Source: Bacteroidota bacterium
Lineage (GTDB): Bacteria; Bacteroidota; Bacteroidia; Chitinophagales; Chitinophagaceae
Length of the DNA: 21,761 nt
Direction of reading: 5' to 3'
Assembly (NCBI GenBank): GCA_023391015.1
Contig: JAEWBT010000142.1
Span: 1-21,761, forward strand
Positions 21,215-21,761 of this stretch are shown in pieces (position 1 is the first letter of the stretch; every line of letters begins with the position of its first letter). The notes beneath the pieces were generated by a model. The model did no database searches. It had not been told where the DNA came from and saw only the letters and a program-made list of their open reading frames with translations. A program made the translations under genes and the position numbers.

Positions 21215-21761
21215 TTATTTAGATTGGAAAAATTTCTTTTTAAAGAAAGGCTTTTTAGGATCTATATCCTCGCTATACCCATACCCGTACCCATACCCAT
21301 ATCCATACCCTTGGCGCTCCTGCTTGATGTCGTTGACCACCAAACTCATTTTAGGCATCTTACGCTGTTGAAATAACTCCTCCGGAATAGACAGCTGTGC
21401 CTTGTCGGTAACATCCTGACGAACCAAAAATAAAGTCGCATCTCCATAGTGTGCCAGCAATTGTGCATCGATCACTACCCCTACCGGCGGAACGTCCATG
21501 ATAACATAGTCAAATTGCTCTTTCAAATACGCAAACAGATCCGCCACCCGCTCCTCCAAAATGAGTTCCGCTGGGTTAGGCGGGATGGGTCCGGAGGAGA
21601 TCACAAACAGGTTCTCCGTTGTACCGGAGGGCTTGATGATCTGCTCGGCAGTTGCCGCCCCAATCGCATAGTTGCTGAAACCAATGTTGTTGGGTAGTTG
21701 TAGGTACTTCGAAATCTTCGGCTTGCGCAAGTCCAGTTCCATAACAACCACTTTCTTATCC
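21215..21761 (-). CDS. wzc: Tyrosine kinase domain of a Wzc-like polysaccharide co-polymerase, C-terminal part, cut by the window edge
   Basis: About 181 residues, running off the right edge. VVVMELDLRKPKISKYL is the Walker A' motif of bacterial tyrosine kinases. SSGPIPPNPAELI and FDYVIMDVPPVGVVIDAQLL (Walker B, D-P-P) follow in order, then DATLFLVRQDVTDKAQL. The C-terminus has a tyrosine cluster, YGYGYGYGYGYGY, as expected for the autophosphorylated tail, and ends in Lys/Phe-rich DPKKPFFKKKFFQSK. The N-terminal Wzz domain and Walker A lie outside. The GTG at 21751 is not the true start. The protein controls chain length and export at the inner membrane by cycles of phosphorylation. It is the most upstream gene visible in the operon. 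Confidence 0.9.
   Translation of the reverse strand, partial: DKKVVVMELDLRKPKISKYLQLPNNIGFSNYAIGAATAEQIIKPSGTTENLFVISSGPIPPNPAELILEERVADLFAYLKEQFDYVIMDVPPVGVVIDAQLLAHYGDATLFLVRQDVTDKAQLSIPEELFQQRKMPKMSLVVNDIKQERQGYGYGYGYGYGYSEDIDPKKPFFKKKFFQSK
21274..21310. repeat. Hexanucleotide microsatellite (ATACCC / GGGTAT), about six copies, inside the wzc tail
   Basis: Six-base units TACCCA with single-base variants (CCGTAC, CCATAT) code YG dipeptides on the minus strand. Because the unit is six bases, gain or loss of units changes only the number of Tyr-Gly pairs and never the frame. Confidence 0.85.

Noticed and set aside
21186..21371. 61-residue plus-strand frame with a Tyr-Pro repeat
   Set aside because: Antisense reading of the wzc Tyr-Gly microsatellite; the kinase frame is supported by Walker A' and Walker B motifs.

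Overview
The window looks like part of a Bacteroidota chromosome, probably a gliding or Chitinophagales/Saprospirales-type organism. The evidence is a GldD gliding lipoprotein, a DUF3467 protein, a bi-domain MDR/Gfo-Idh-MocA oxidoreductase typical of Bacteroidota capsule loci, matches to the Bacteroidota -7 promoter box (TAnnTTTG), and weak Shine-Dalgarno sequences. The genus cannot be named from the sequence alone.

Layout. Positions 1-1623 hold conserved genes: the 5' part of guaA (minus strand, TTG start), a rho-independent terminator, a small DUF3467 protein, and gldD as the only plus-strand gene. From 1646 to the right edge every gene is on the minus strand and belongs to a surface-polysaccharide (capsule or O-antigen type) locus. 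Read in transcription order, right to left, it has these parts: the C-terminal kinase domain of a Wzc-like tyrosine kinase (cut by the edge); a wlbB/wbpD-like N-acetyltransferase; a wlbA/wbpB-like dehydrogenase; a Wzx-type flippase; a GT4 glycosyltransferase; a hexapeptide acyltransferase; a Wzy-like polymerase; the bi-domain oxidoreductase; an intergenic tandem-repeat block; an IS200-like/RAYT transposase embedded in REP-like repeats; a wecB/wbpI-like 2-epimerase; a heparinase II/III-family protein; and a compact pgl-like cassette (GT4, pglC, pglD, pglE) followed by a pglF-like 4,6-dehydratase with an unusual 350-residue acidic tail.

How the genes work together. PglF, PglE and PglD homologues are the three steps from UDP-GlcNAc to UDP-N,N'-diacetylbacillosamine. 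PglC would load that sugar phosphate onto undecaprenyl phosphate, and the adjacent GT4 would add the next sugar. The WlbA/WlbB pair plus the 2-epimerase fit a second pathway, to a diacetamido-uronic acid (UDP-ManNAc3NAcA type); its first dehydrogenase and its aminotransferase are not seen in the window. Wzx and Wzy export and polymerise the repeat unit under Wzc control.

The most unusual signal is not a gene. The perfect palindrome TTCCGGAA occurs 26 times by my hand count (about once per 840 bp, against well under one expected by chance), in all three codon frames, and 12 of these extend to TTTCCGGAAA. It behaves like a genome-wide highly iterated palindrome comparable in kind to cyanobacterial HIP1 or to DNA-uptake sequences. 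Other notable items are the RAYT/REP island, a nested-palindrome tandem repeat, an in-frame GGGTAT microsatellite coding the Tyr-Gly tail of the Wzc kinase, and the PglF tail.
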